From the NCBI RefSeq assembly GCF_900312995.1, contig NZ_ONZI01000002.1, forward strand, positions 124,001-188,000: DNA of 64,000 nt. Direction: 5' to 3'. This document shows, in pieces, positions 44,729 through 53,540 of the stretch (positions within the stretch are counted from its first letter, which is position 1; every line of letters begins with the position of its first letter). Under the pieces are notes generated by a model. That model ran no database searches, was not told where the DNA came from, and worked only from the letters and a program-made list of their open reading frames with translations. The stretch comes from Kushneria phyllosphaerae. GTDB lineage: Bacteria > Pseudomonadota > Gammaproteobacteria > Pseudomonadales > Halomonadaceae. The position numbers were made by a program, and so were the translations under genes.

Positions 44729-45619
44729 ACGTGCCGAGAGCGTCACATTGACCTGATAGCCGGTGTACTTGCGCAGATTGATGACGCCGGTGTCCAGAAT
44801 CAGATACTGGCCTTTCATGCCCATCAGGCGCCCTTCAACCTGCGGCGTGCGGTCCAGGTTGAAGGCGCTGACACGTTCGGGCCAGGCCAGCACCGGATAA
44901 TCAAATCGGGCCACGGACTGCTCGCCATGCGCCTGGATATTGTCTTCACCGAACTGCGTCCTGAGCGAGGCAATCCCCGGGGCCAGCCGGGTCATCAGAT
45001 CATCTCTCAAGGCGATGAGGTCGACATCGGCGACTTCGCCCTTGAGCATGCGCTGCCAATGGGTGCGATCACTGATTTCGCTTTTAAACAGCGTTTCGAC
45101 CATACCCGACTGACGACGCGACGCCACTGACAAAATGGGCAGGGCCTGAACTGCCCCCTGGTCGAGCCAGCGCGTGGGCATTTGAGAGGGTTTGGTAATG
45201 CCGACCTTGGCCCCCGAGCTGCTGGCCAGATACACAACGTGGGGTGCAAAGCAGTGTCGCTCGCCCCATCCGGGCTCACGACAGGTGCCCTGAAAATAGT
45301 GGCAGCGCTCGGGGGCCATCATGCAGGTATCGCAGCGCGCCAGACGCCGAAAGCAGGGGTAGCAATGGCCCTGACCAAAACTCTTGCGGGTGGGCTGCTG
45401 GCAGTGAACGCAGATGATACGGCCGGTGGACTGAAGTGCAATGCTGTGACCCAGCCAGACGTTGAGCGGCTGACTGTGATCACCGACGCGCAGCTGATAG
45501 TGCGCTCGGCCTGCGGTGTCCACCGTGATGGCCATTCGGGACAGCCCCCCGGCGCATTCACGTCGGGCATCGGGTGGCGTCTGGAGACACCAGAGCGTTT
45601 CGAGGTCTAATTGACCCAT
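44723..45619 (-). CDS. DUF2797 protein with cysteine-rich and GIY-YIG-like regions
   Basis: A 298-residue protein of the DUF2797 family, function unknown. Nine cysteines cluster at residues 70-123 (C70-x2-C73, C86-x2-C89, C96-x2-C99, then C106, C113, C123), suggesting bound zinc. Directly after comes VVYLA (128-132), KVGIT (138-142), an Arg at 150 and a Glu at 175; this spacing resembles the GIY-YIG nuclease core (G-I-Y, Y-I-G, Arg, catalytic Glu). That fold assignment is my inference. Its start overlaps the YeaC-like gene by 13 bases, forming a three-gene unit with glpG. Confidence 0.75.
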   Translation of the reverse strand: MGQLDLETLWCLQTPPDARRECAGGLSRMAITVDTAGRAHYQLRVGDHSQPLNVWLGHSIALQSTGRIICVHCQQPTRKSFGQGHCYPCFRRLARCDTCMMAPERCHYFQGTCREPGWGERHCFAPHVVYLASSSGAKVGITKPSQMPTRWLDQGAVQALPILSVASRRQSGMVETLFKSEISDRTHWQRMLKGEVADVDLIALRDDLMTRLAPGIASLRTQFGEDNIQAHGEQSVARFDYPVLAWPERVSAFNLDRTPQVEGRLMGMKGQYLILDTGVINLRKYTGYQVNVTLSARS

Positions 45620-45873
45620 TTAATGCTGTCGCCCTGGGCCTCGCCATGCTGGTCACTGCCGCAGCCATGACGGTCGATGTGTCCTGTGCGCTGCTCGGGC
45701 GATACGTTGCGTCTTGCCTCAAAACGCAGAATCGCCTCGAGACACAGCTCGCGCTGCTCACGGCTCAAGGCGCGACCATCAGGCCACTTGCCAAGCTCCA
45801 CGCCCCGCTTGAGCCCTTCATACATCTGCGGCGTCAGCTGCTCGATCATGCGCTCGAAATTCATGTCGCTCAT
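45607..45873 (-). CDS. YeaC-like DUF1315 protein
   Basis: An 88-residue protein of the DUF1315 family (E. coli YeaC). The recognisable part is residues 1-60: MNFERMIEQLTPQMYEGLKRGVELGKWPDG and LSREQRELCLEAILRFEAR. The C-terminal tail is polar and less conserved. Function unknown. It begins 3 bases after glpG ends and overlaps the DUF2797 gene, so the three are translated from one message. Confidence 0.82.
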   Translation of the reverse strand: MSDMNFERMIEQLTPQMYEGLKRGVELGKWPDGRALSREQRELCLEAILRFEARRNVSPEQRTGHIDRHGCGSDQHGEAQGDSIKWVN

Positions 45874-45876
45874 GGT

Positions 45877-46761
45877 TTATCCGTCAATATCCCTGTGTTT
45901 GTGTCTGGGCCCTGTTTGATGCGGATGGAAGCGCGAGCCCAGAAGCCCGGCTGCCAGCCCCAGCAATAGCCCGCCCAGATGGGCCTCATTGGCCACGTTC
46001 CCAAAACCGAGCCAGCCGGCCGCCGGCGTCATGCACAGCACCAGCCACCCCACCATGAACACCATCAGCATGGCCGGAAACTGGAAACCACTGTCAGGCA
46101 CCAGACGCGAATAGAGCCAGACAAAGCCGACCAGTGCATAGACCACGCCGGACATACCGCCAAAGAGCACCGTACCGGTGGCGTACTGGGCAAGATTGGA
46201 CACCAGCATGCCCGAAATCAACAGGGCCAGCAGCCGCCAGCGCCCCTGCAGCACCTCTACCTGCCGGCCAAAATACCAGAGCCAGAGCAGGTTGAAGACC
46301 AGATGCATCAGGCTGAAATGCAAAAAGGCCGGGGAAAACAGCCGCCAGATCTCCGCCTGTGACAGGGCGTAGCCCAGAGTAGAGGCATAAAGCTGCTGCC
46401 CCTCGATGGCAATGGGAGCAATGGCCAGCGCCGTCAGCGCCTGAATATTATCGATCCCCTGCCATGCAAAGACGGCCACACACATGACAATCACAAGGGT
46501 GGTCACGGGTGCAGAGCGCAACGCCCCCATGACCGAGCCTGCGCGAGCGACCGGCTCATGATGCGCATCCAGCGTCATGGCGACACCCTGATGCCACTTG
46601 TCGATCAGCTCGCGCGCCTGATCGAGCTGGACATCCTCGATCAGCCAAAGCACCTGTCCGCTCTGGTCACGCGAGTAGTGATGGCCGATGCGATGCTTCC
46701 AGAGTGCGTGGCGCAACCCGTCAATATCGGCATCAAGAGGAAAACGCAGCGCCTGAGGCAT
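45877..46761 (-). CDS. glpG: rhomboid intramembrane serine protease
   Basis: A 294-residue GlpG-type rhomboid protease, which cuts membrane proteins within the lipid bilayer. A soluble N-terminal domain (1-75) is followed by six transmembrane helices. The catalytic pair is Ser204 in GGMSGVVYALVG and His261 in NEAHLGGLLLG, and the helix 2 segment HFSLMHLVFNLLWLWYFG has the H and N that stabilise the oxyanion. I chose the ATG at 46761 (GGAG 9 bases upstream); the frame opens at 46881. First gene of a unit with the YeaC-like and DUF2797 genes. Confidence 0.9.
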   Translation of the reverse strand: MPQALRFPLDADIDGLRHALWKHRIGHHYSRDQSGQVLWLIEDVQLDQARELIDKWHQGVAMTLDAHHEPVARAGSVMGALRSAPVTTLVIVMCVAVFAWQGIDNIQALTALAIAPIAIEGQQLYASTLGYALSQAEIWRLFSPAFLHFSLMHLVFNLLWLWYFGRQVEVLQGRWRLLALLISGMLVSNLAQYATGTVLFGGMSGVVYALVGFVWLYSRLVPDSGFQFPAMLMVFMVGWLVLCMTPAAGWLGFGNVANEAHLGGLLLGLAAGLLGSRFHPHQTGPRHKHRDIDG

Positions 46762-46840
46762 GCTGACTCCATTTGAGACTGGAACCTGCCAGCCGGTCAT
46801 GCTTATGGATTCTGACGTTAAATGACAAACACAAAAAGAA

Positions 46841-46865
46841 GTCCGGCGGAGAGGGTCCGCCGGAC
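46841..46865 (-). terminator. terminator after the metallophosphoesterase gene
   Basis: A perfect 10-bp stem (46841-46850 with 46856-46865) is followed on the minus strand by TTCTTTTTG. It lies about 110 bases beyond the stop and directly before the glpG promoter region. Confidence 0.75.
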
Positions 46866-46973
46866 AAGAGCAAGGGATCATTCAAGGGAACACTTACTCT
46901 GACGACAGTGTGGCTCAAAAGTTCCGAACGCATTCAAAAAATCCGGGTTTTATTTAATGACCATCTTTACATC

Positions 46974-47954
46974 TCAGGCATCGACCCAGCAAAACTGCCC
47001 GGCATCCAGCACTGACTCGCCATCGAAGCGGTAGGCGACCAGACGACCGCCCCTGACGGCACTGTAATCCAGACAGGCGATATTGGGTGTCGCCAGGCTT
47101 GGAATACCTTCACACCAGTAATGACCGACAAAAAGCGGGCGCTGTGAAGAATCATAATGTACCAGCCTGCGCCGCTCGTCGTCGCGAAGCGGCCGATCCT
47201 CGAATTCCGGTGGCAGCGGGTCGGGCTGAAAGACCACATCACCATAGGTCTGCGGGGAGCGTGCCCAGAAATGCGTGCGAAACAGGCCTCGCCGGGCGCC
47301 ATCCAGCGAGCGAATCATCTGCCCGTTGGGCAGACGCAGCTGTGTCCCGCGGGTCGTGCGATCCAGCACACGATGTTCAGGACTGCCCGCCTCACTTGCC
47401 GCCAGTAGAAACCGTCGATCAATCCGACCATCCGGGCGTTCTGCCAGAAAGGGACGCAGCAATGCCTCGTCCCAGCAGGCATGCGCCACACGAAAATGCT
47501 CGAATTCAAGGCACAGTGGCATTTCCAAAAACCACTCGAGATATGAGGCCCAAAGCCCGGGTGCCCGCTCAAACTGCTTGAGCGTTTCATGCATGACCCG
47601 TTCACTGCGGCCCCCGACACGCGGCAGGGTGAAATCGCGCCCCCCTTCTCTCAGGCATTGCTTCAGGGCATGAGCTTCATGATTGCCCATCACCACCAGC
47701 GCGGTGCCCGCATCCACCATACGGCGCACGATGTCGAGCGCCTTCTGGACATGAGGGCCGCGATCGATCAGATCGCCCAGAAAGATGGCGCGCCGCGAGT
47801 CATGGGTATACACCCCGTCCTGTCGCCGATAGCCCATCCGCTCCAGCAGACATTCGAGCAGGTCACCGCAGCCATGAACATCGCCGATCAGGTCAAACCC
47901 CTGATCGGCCTGCGAGGCAGACACTTTTTGGGCCGGCTCAACCAACAAGGCCAC
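46974..47954 (-). CDS. calcineurin-like metallophosphoesterase (PPP/ApaH-like)
   Basis: A 326-residue phosphoesterase with the PPP-family metal-binding motifs: GDVHGCGDLL (G-D-x-H-G, residue about 28), FLGDLIDRGP (G-D-x2-D-R-G, near 58) and VMGNHEAHAL (G-N-H-E, near 87). Later histidines in VAHACWDEALL and FVGHYW complete the site. Relatives hydrolyse diadenosine tetraphosphate, phosphoproteins or nucleotides; the substrate is not determinable. The start at 47954 is a GTG. It overlaps the end of nadK by 17 bases, suggesting coupled translation. Confidence 0.83.
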   Translation of the reverse strand: MALLVEPAQKVSASQADQGFDLIGDVHGCGDLLECLLERMGYRRQDGVYTHDSRRAIFLGDLIDRGPHVQKALDIVRRMVDAGTALVVMGNHEAHALKQCLREGGRDFTLPRVGGRSERVMHETLKQFERAPGLWASYLEWFLEMPLCLEFEHFRVAHACWDEALLRPFLAERPDGRIDRRFLLAASEAGSPEHRVLDRTTRGTQLRLPNGQMIRSLDGARRGLFRTHFWARSPQTYGDVVFQPDPLPPEFEDRPLRDDERRRLVHYDSSQRPLFVGHYWCEGIPSLATPNIACLDYSAVRGGRLVAYRFDGESVLDAGQFCWVDA

Positions 47955-48819
47955 TGCTCCAGCCCAGCTTGCTGCGACAGGCTTCGAAATAGCTGTATCC
48001 CGGCGGATGAAGCAGCTTCAGGTATTCAGGCTTGCGTCGAATGGAAATCATGTCACCGGGCTGTACCACCACCTTCATCTGCCCGTCACAGCTGACCTGA
48101 AGCTCGGCATCGTGGCTGTCCACGACCTCCAGCAGGATGTCACTTGCAGCGTCGACCACGATCGGTCGACTCGACAGGGTATGCGGGAACATCGGCACCA
48201 GTACGATCGCCTCGAGCCGGGGATGCAAAATGGGGCCGCCCCCGGAGAGCGCATAGGCCGTGGACCCCGTCGGGGTTGCCACGATCAGACCGTCGGAGCG
48301 CTGGCGATAGACAAACTGGCGATCGATATAAAGCTCGAACTCGATCATGCGTACGGCCGCGGCCGGATGGAGCACGACATCATTGAGGCTGCAGGCCGAC
48401 CCGATGACAACGCCATCACGCCTGACCTCGGTATCCAGCAGAAAACGCCGCTCCACCTCGTATTGGCCGTTGAGCACCTCATCAACGCGATGCTCGACCT
48501 CATCGGGATTGATGTCGGTCAAAAACCCCAGTCGACCGCGATTGACCCCTAGAATGGGAGTATTGAAGCGACACAGCATGCGCCCGGCGCCCAGCAGACT
48601 GCCGTCACCGCCGACCACAATGGCCAGATCACACTGTCGACCGATCTCTTCAAGCGAAAGACTGGCGACCTGTTGCAGCGAGCAGGTCCTCGCAGTCTCC
48701 GTTTCCAGAGACACCTCAAGCCCGCGAGATGTCAGAAACTCCGTCAGACGCTCAAGTGTTTCAACGACCTTGTCACTGTCAGGCCGCCCCACCAACCCTA
48801 CCCGGTTGAACTGTGTCAT
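47938..48819 (-). CDS. nadK: NAD kinase
   Basis: NadK phosphorylates NAD to NADP using ATP. The 293-residue protein has the signature VVGGDGSLLGAGR (near residue 63, with GGDG), the GVNRGRLGFLTDI segment (near 85), and NDVVLHP with the downstream DGLIVATPTGSTAYALSGGGP loop (near 180), all diagnostic. I chose the ATG at 48819 because GGACGGGG lies just upstream; an ATG at 48840 has no site. It overlaps the downstream phosphoesterase gene by 17 bases. Confidence 0.96.
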   Translation of the reverse strand: MTQFNRVGLVGRPDSDKVVETLERLTEFLTSRGLEVSLETETARTCSLQQVASLSLEEIGRQCDLAIVVGGDGSLLGAGRMLCRFNTPILGVNRGRLGFLTDINPDEVEHRVDEVLNGQYEVERRFLLDTEVRRDGVVIGSACSLNDVVLHPAAAVRMIEFELYIDRQFVYRQRSDGLIVATPTGSTAYALSGGGPILHPRLEAIVLVPMFPHTLSSRPIVVDAASDILLEVVDSHDAELQVSCDGQMKVVVQPGDMISIRRKPEYLKLLHPPGYSYFEACRSKLGWSSGLVG

Positions 48820-48887
48820 GCCCCGTCCAGACTGTTTCATCGAGCCGGCATTATGCGTTCAGCTCGACAGAGGGGTAAACCACGCCC

Positions 48888-49775
48888 TCATGAAAATTCA
48901 GCCGATGCAGAAGGTGACAGGGCTGAACGCCGGCGCCACCATTCGCTGCCCAGCAGGGCCAACAGCATGACAGCGCCCCCCAGCGCGATGCGGGAAAGGT
49001 CCGCCTCGCGATTCCAGATCAACAGATTGACCAGAAGCCCGGCAGGAATCAGCAGATTATTCATGACGGCAAGCGTTGCAGCATCGACGCGTCGAGCGCC
49101 CTGATTCCATAAAAAATAGCCCGCGCCCGAAGCCGCCATGCCCAGCCATGCCAGCACGCCCCACTGCACCGATGTCGTTGGCAGATTGGAAGCATCCCCC
49201 AGCAACCACCAGGCCGGTACAGCGACCAGCAGCGCCCCGATGTAGAACCAGCCAAACACATTCAGAGCCGGAAACGACCCTTCAACACCGCGCATGAGAT
49301 GTCGGTAACCGACCTGACCAATGGCAAAGCACAGATTGGCCCCCTGCACCATGAGAAAGCCGGTCCAGAACGCCTCACTGACACCCTGGTAGCGAATCAG
49401 CGCCGCACCCAGCACGGCAAGCACCGCCATCGCCAGCTGGAAAACATCCAGCCGACGACATATAAGATTGTCCAGCAACGCAATATAGATCGGCGTAAAA
49501 ATGGTAAACAACAGGATTTCCGGCACGCTGAGCAGCACAAAGGACTGGTAATAGCACACATACATCAATCCCAGCTGTATGGCGCCTATGCCCATCAGTC
49601 CCAGTGTTCGCCGCCGGTCCAGCAGGCGCGGGCGAAGCCAGGGCAAAAATACCAGACAGGCAAGCGAGATACGCGTTAATACGGCAAAATAGCTGTCCAC
49701 CTGACCGGCCAGATACACACCGATCAGACTGAACGAGAAGGACCACAACAGTGTGACCCCGAGTAGATAGCCCAT
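48888..49775 (-). CDS. DMT-superfamily (EamA) permease
   Basis: A 295-residue membrane protein with about ten helices in two EamA repeats, the fold of drug/metabolite transporters. The start of the protein (GYLLGVTLLWSFSFSLIGVYL) and the second repeat (GWFYIGALLVAVPAWWLLG to LIWNREADLSRIALGGAVMLLALLG) are visible. Substrate unknown; members export amino acids, amines or carboxylates. I chose the ATG at 49775; a TTG four codons earlier (49787) is possible. It is divergent from a DUF6314-like gene. Confidence 0.83.
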   Translation of the reverse strand: MGYLLGVTLLWSFSFSLIGVYLAGQVDSYFAVLTRISLACLVFLPWLRPRLLDRRRTLGLMGIGAIQLGLMYVCYYQSFVLLSVPEILLFTIFTPIYIALLDNLICRRLDVFQLAMAVLAVLGAALIRYQGVSEAFWTGFLMVQGANLCFAIGQVGYRHLMRGVEGSFPALNVFGWFYIGALLVAVPAWWLLGDASNLPTTSVQWGVLAWLGMAASGAGYFLWNQGARRVDAATLAVMNNLLIPAGLLVNLLIWNREADLSRIALGGAVMLLALLGSEWWRRRSALSPSASAEFS

Positions 49776-49823
49776 ATGCTTTGTCAACCAGATAGATTTT
49801 CAAGGTTAACAACAATTATACGC

Positions 49824-50255
49824 TTGACCGAATGCCTCAAGGCAACCCGGCAGCTCACCTTTATGGCCTCACCCGGCCCGCAATCCTCCAGCGACTGGTC
49901 AGGCCAAGGCATCGGAGAGGTCACGGTCAGCGGTGACGACGCCACTTTTCGCTTTCATGAACAGGGCCATTTCACTCATGCAAACGGCCGCAGGATGGCC
50001 TTCAGCAATGTCTATCGCTTTGAGGTTATCGAGGATCGCATAGAGCTTTATCACGAACGCCGCGGCCAAAAAGAGGCCGTGTTTCTGTTTCCACTGATCG
50101 TGGTAGAGGAAAACCGATTGATGAGCCTCTCCCCGCACCTGTGCGTGCGGGATCTCTACAGCGGCGAACTGATCATGACAGACGGCGGTTTTGATCTGAC
50201 CTGGACGGTTGAAGGACCACGCAAACAGGAGCACATCCACTACATCTATCGATAG
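49824..50255 (+). CDS. DUF6314-like protein
   Basis: A protein of about 143 residues resembling DUF6314: the core ATFRFHEQGHF...GRRMAFSNVYRFEV and the C-terminal DLTWTVEGPRKQEHIHYIYR (family pattern W-x-V-x-GPRK and a closing YxR) are recognisable. Function is unknown; the shape suggests a small beta-barrel. The start is uncertain. The family pattern begins upstream of the ATG at 49863, so I propose the TTG at 49824; an ATG at 49776 lies back-to-back with the start of the divergent permease gene and is less likely. Confidence 0.55.
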   Translation: MTECLKATRQLTFMASPGPQSSSDWSGQGIGEVTVSGDDATFRFHEQGHFTHANGRRMAFSNVYRFEVIEDRIELYHERRGQKEAVFLFPLIVVEENRLMSLSPHLCVRDLYSGELIMTDGGFDLTWTVEGPRKQEHIHYIYR

Positions 50256-50467
50256 CAATGGATCATGTAGGGGTAGGTAATGAGTAGACAGAAACAGGGG
50301 GAACCTGGCTTGCGCCATAACATTAGCCAACCCTTTCCAATTATCCCTTCCTATTACGACCTTTGTCTTATTCAAATATCATGATGAGACTCTGTCCCAT
50401 ACACTGAAGGATGTTTTCTGGCAGCGGTTTTTTTACCGCAGTATTTCAATAATACATGGAGCAAATG

Positions 50468-51214
50468 ATGGAATTGCAAAATCGTGAAGGACAGTATGTT
50501 CCGGAAGTGACCCTCAAACAGCGCAAGGGCGGCGAGCTGGTCGATGTCCAGACCAAGGATATCTTTGCCAATCGCACCGTCGCCGTTTTCTCCCTTCCGG
50601 GCGCTTACACCCCGACCTGTTCCTCCACGCATCTGCCGCGCTACAACGAGCTGGCAGAACAGCTTTTCGCCAGCGGCGTTGATGAAATCCTCTGCCTGTC
50701 CGTCAATGACGCTTTCGTCATGGAAGCCTGGGGCGAGCATCAGGAAGCCGAGCACCTGACCCTGCTGGCTGACGGCAACGGCGACTTCACCGAAGGCATG
50801 GGCATGCTGGTGGACAAGACCGATCTGGGCTTTGGCAAGCGCAGCTGGCGCTATTCGATGGTCGTTCGCGACGGCAGGATCGAGAAGATGTTCATCGAGC
50901 CGCAAAAACCGGGCGACCCCTTTGAGGTTTCCGACGCCGACACCATGCTCGATTACCTCAACCCCGAAGCAGATCGCCCCAGCTTTGCTACCATTATCAG
51001 CAAGCCGGGCTGTCCGCACTGTGCACGCGCCAAGCAGGCGCTGGCCGATAGCCGTATTGCCTATGAAGACATCACCATCGGCAATCGCGACATCACCAGC
51101 CGCTCACTGCGCGCCATGACCGGCCATGCCACCGTACCGCAGGTATGGATTGATGGCCGCCACATCGGCGGTGCCGAGGATCTGAAGGCGCATCTCGACC
51201 AGGCCGTTGCCTGA
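50468..51214 (+). CDS. peroxiredoxin-glutaredoxin fusion protein
   Basis: A hybrid Prx5-type peroxiredoxin with a C-terminal glutaredoxin (248 residues), which reduces hydroperoxides with electrons from glutathione. The peroxidatic Cys51 lies in YTPTCSSTHLP in the N-terminal domain (1-160); the glutaredoxin domain (about 170-248) has CPHC (Cys182, Cys185) and the TVPQVWIDG segment that binds glutathione. Three ATGs lie close together (50456, 50465, 50468); GGAG at 50458-50461 favours the last. Such hybrids are often OxyR-controlled; I could not identify an OxyR site upstream. A terminator follows. Confidence 0.9.
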   Translation: MELQNREGQYVPEVTLKQRKGGELVDVQTKDIFANRTVAVFSLPGAYTPTCSSTHLPRYNELAEQLFASGVDEILCLSVNDAFVMEAWGEHQEAEHLTLLADGNGDFTEGMGMLVDKTDLGFGKRSWRYSMVVRDGRIEKMFIEPQKPGDPFEVSDADTMLDYLNPEADRPSFATIISKPGCPHCARAKQALADSRIAYEDITIGNRDITSRSLRAMTGHATVPQVWIDGRHIGGAEDLKAHLDQAVA

Positions 51215-51240
51215 TCACCTGATCACCTGCCTGATCATGA

Positions 51241-51265
51241 CGGCCACCTTCGGGTGGCCGTTTTT
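51241..51265 (+). terminator. terminator after the Prx-Grx gene
   Basis: CGGCCACC-TTCG-GGTGGCCG (51241-51260), a stable 8-bp stem with a UUCG tetraloop, then T5. Confidence 0.92.
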
Positions 51266-51310
51266 ATGTGTACAGTTCCCTACTGTTTATCCAGGCAATG
51301 GAGCCTCAGC

Positions 51311-52771
51311 ATGCAGGAAAGACGCGTAGACGTTGCCATCATTGGCGCAGGAAGCGCCGGGCTGGGGGCCTATCATGCGGCCCGGGCCCACACTGACAGC
51401 GTCATCATGATCGAAGGAGGCCCCTACGGCACCACCTGCGCCAGAGTAGGCTGCATGCCCAGCAAGCTCTTGATTGCGGCTGCCGATGCCGCGCATCACG
51501 CTCGTGACGCTGACGCCTTTGGCATCCACATTGATGGACACCTTCGCATCGACGGCCGCGATGTCATGGCGCGCGTCCAGCGCGAACGCGACCATTTCGT
51601 TGATGGCGTCATCGACTCGGTGGAAAGTATCGACGCCGATCAGCGCCTTCGGGGCCATGCCACCCTTGAAAGCACCAACACGCTGATCATCGACGATCAT
51701 ACCCGCGTTCATGCAAAGCGAATCGTCATTGCCACCGGTTCCAGTCCCGATTATCCAGACTTTCTCAAGGCTGCCGGCGACCGCCTGATTACCAACAACG
51801 ACCTCTTTTATCTGGACGACCTGCCTGAATCAGTGGCCGTATTCGGCCCAGGCGTGGTGGGCCTGGAACTGGGACAGGCGCTGTCACGGCTAGGCGTTCG
51901 AGTACGCATGTTTGGTGTCAGCGGAGGCATCGGCCCGATCAGCGACCCCGCCATTCGCGAGTATGCTGATCGGCAGTTCAATACCGAGTTCTATCTCGAC
52001 CCCGAAGCCGAGACGCGCCATGTGGCACTCATCGACGAGCGGGTAGAAGTCACCTTTATCGAGCGCGGCAGCGAGCGCGAGGTGACCGAGCAGTTTGACT
52101 ATCTGCTGGCGGCCACAGGGCGTCCGCCCAATCTTGAAGGCCTGAAGATCGCTCATGCGGATCTGCGCATGAATGAGGGACTGCCGGTATTTGATCGCTA
52201 TACGCTGCAGTGTCAGCGCCAGGATGGCACGCCGTCCTGCATCTTTATCGCAGGGGACGCCAATGCCGAGCTGCCGCTGCTGCATGAAGCCTCTGATGAA
52301 GGCCGTATTGCCGGTGACAACGCCGGTCGCTATCCGGACATCCGCGCCGGCCAGCGTCGCTCCATGCTGACAGTGGTCTTCACCGACCCACAGATTGCCA
52401 TTGTCGGACTGTCATGGACCGAGATAGAGAAGCGCCCACGCGACAGTTACGCCATCGGTGAGGTCAACTTTGAACATCAGGGGCGCGCTCGGGTCATGCG
52501 CCAGAATCAGGGCCTGCTGCGCGTCTATGGTGAACAGGGCTCGGGACTGTTTCTTGGCGCTGAAATGCTGGGGCCGGATGCAGAACACCTTGCCCATTTA
52601 ATGGCATGGTGTCACCAGCAGCGCATGACCGTAGCGCAAATGCTCGAAATGCCCTTCTATCACCCCTGCGTTGAAGAAGGCCTGCGCAGCGCGCTGCGTG
52701 ATCTCAATGGCAGACTCCGACTGGGCCCGGCCATGGCACAGCACTGCATGGATACCGGACCCGGCAGCTAA
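51311..52771 (+). CDS. dihydrolipoyl-dehydrogenase-like flavoprotein disulfide reductase
   Basis: A 486-residue class I pyridine-nucleotide disulfide oxidoreductase. The FAD motif is VAIIGAGSAGLGA (7-20), the redox disulfide Cys43/Cys48 lies in GTTCARVGCMPSK, the NAD(P)-binding motif is VAVFGPGVVGLELGQAL near residue 176, and FYHPCVEEGL near the end supplies the His-x-Pro/Glu catalytic dyad. It resembles stand-alone lpd homologues not tied to a 2-oxoacid dehydrogenase; no E1/E2 genes are nearby. The substrate may be lipoamide, another disulfide, or a quinone. I chose the ATG at 51311, which starts at the usual distance from the FAD motif. Confidence 0.88.
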   Translation: MQERRVDVAIIGAGSAGLGAYHAARAHTDSVIMIEGGPYGTTCARVGCMPSKLLIAAADAAHHARDADAFGIHIDGHLRIDGRDVMARVQRERDHFVDGVIDSVESIDADQRLRGHATLESTNTLIIDDHTRVHAKRIVIATGSSPDYPDFLKAAGDRLITNNDLFYLDDLPESVAVFGPGVVGLELGQALSRLGVRVRMFGVSGGIGPISDPAIREYADRQFNTEFYLDPEAETRHVALIDERVEVTFIERGSEREVTEQFDYLLAATGRPPNLEGLKIAHADLRMNEGLPVFDRYTLQCQRQDGTPSCIFIAGDANAELPLLHEASDEGRIAGDNAGRYPDIRAGQRRSMLTVVFTDPQIAIVGLSWTEIEKRPRDSYAIGEVNFEHQGRARVMRQNQGLLRVYGEQGSGLFLGAEMLGPDAEHLAHLMAWCHQQRMTVAQMLEMPFYHPCVEEGLRSALRDLNGRLRLGPAMAQHCMDTGPGS

Positions 52772-52895
52772 ACGCTCTCACAGCTCTGGATGCTTTTGTC
52801 CGGATTCGCGAATCAACCCGACCCATCGATTGAATCCAGGGTCCATGACACAGTGGCTGCCGGCACAATTCTTCGACAGCCCTCAGGAGCCAGAC

Positions 52896-53168
52896 ATGGC
52901 CGACTACATGATTACCTGTGATCTAAAACGTCCGGGTCAGGAATATCACTACCTGATCAGGGCATTGGGACGCTATCCGGACAGTTTGCACATACTCGAG
53001 ACAACTTGGCTTGTCAGAACCATGGCCACGCCCGATCTTGTTCTGGCCGATCTTGAGCAATATGTGGACATTGAAGATCAGATGTTCATTGCCGCCATTC
53101 AGACCCCGGCGGCCTGGTCGGACAGTCTGGGAGTCAATCGGGTGCTGGATTTTTTCAGCCGGGCCTGA
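52896..53168 (+). CDS. SinR-annotated, Cas2-fold small protein
   Basis: A 90-residue protein, MADYMITCDLKRPGQEYHYL at the start, with the pattern Y-x-I-x-(Y/C)-D-L-x-x-P-G-Q-x-Y followed by a helix and LETTWLVRT. Proteins with this pattern are often labelled SinR family and have a ferredoxin-like fold related to Cas2/VapD. No cas gene or CRISPR repeat is in the window, so a CRISPR role is not supported. The ATG at 52896 has CAGGAG 7 bases upstream. It stands alone between the flavoprotein gene and tRNA-Gly. Function unknown. Confidence 0.7.
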   Translation: MADYMITCDLKRPGQEYHYLIRALGRYPDSLHILETTWLVRTMATPDLVLADLEQYVDIEDQMFIAAIQTPAAWSDSLGVNRVLDFFSRA

Positions 53169-53321
53169 GGTCAAGACACCCATGCATCAGCGTTTACTGA
53201 CTGTCTGAAAACACGTTGGCCGTAAGCGCTCAGCAGGTGATGAGCCACATAAAAACGGAGGCAGCGCCGCTGGTTCGGTTTGCAGAAGTTTGGACAGCGA
53301 GAGAGGAAATGCAGGAAGAAA

Positions 53322-53397
<76 letters not shown>

Positions 53398-53540
53398 ATG
53401 GTGCTCATCATAAAAGTACCTGTCGGCAAACACAAGCAGCGCGCTACAAAGCGCTGTTTTTATGGCAAAAAGACAGCGCGCAAAAAAAATTTCCAAATTT
53501 GGGGATCAAACCGGAAATACCACGGTCCTATTATGCAAGA

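Noticed and set aside
52896..53168. A CRISPR-Cas locus around the Cas2-fold protein
   Set aside because: No repeat-spacer array and no other cas gene are present within the window.
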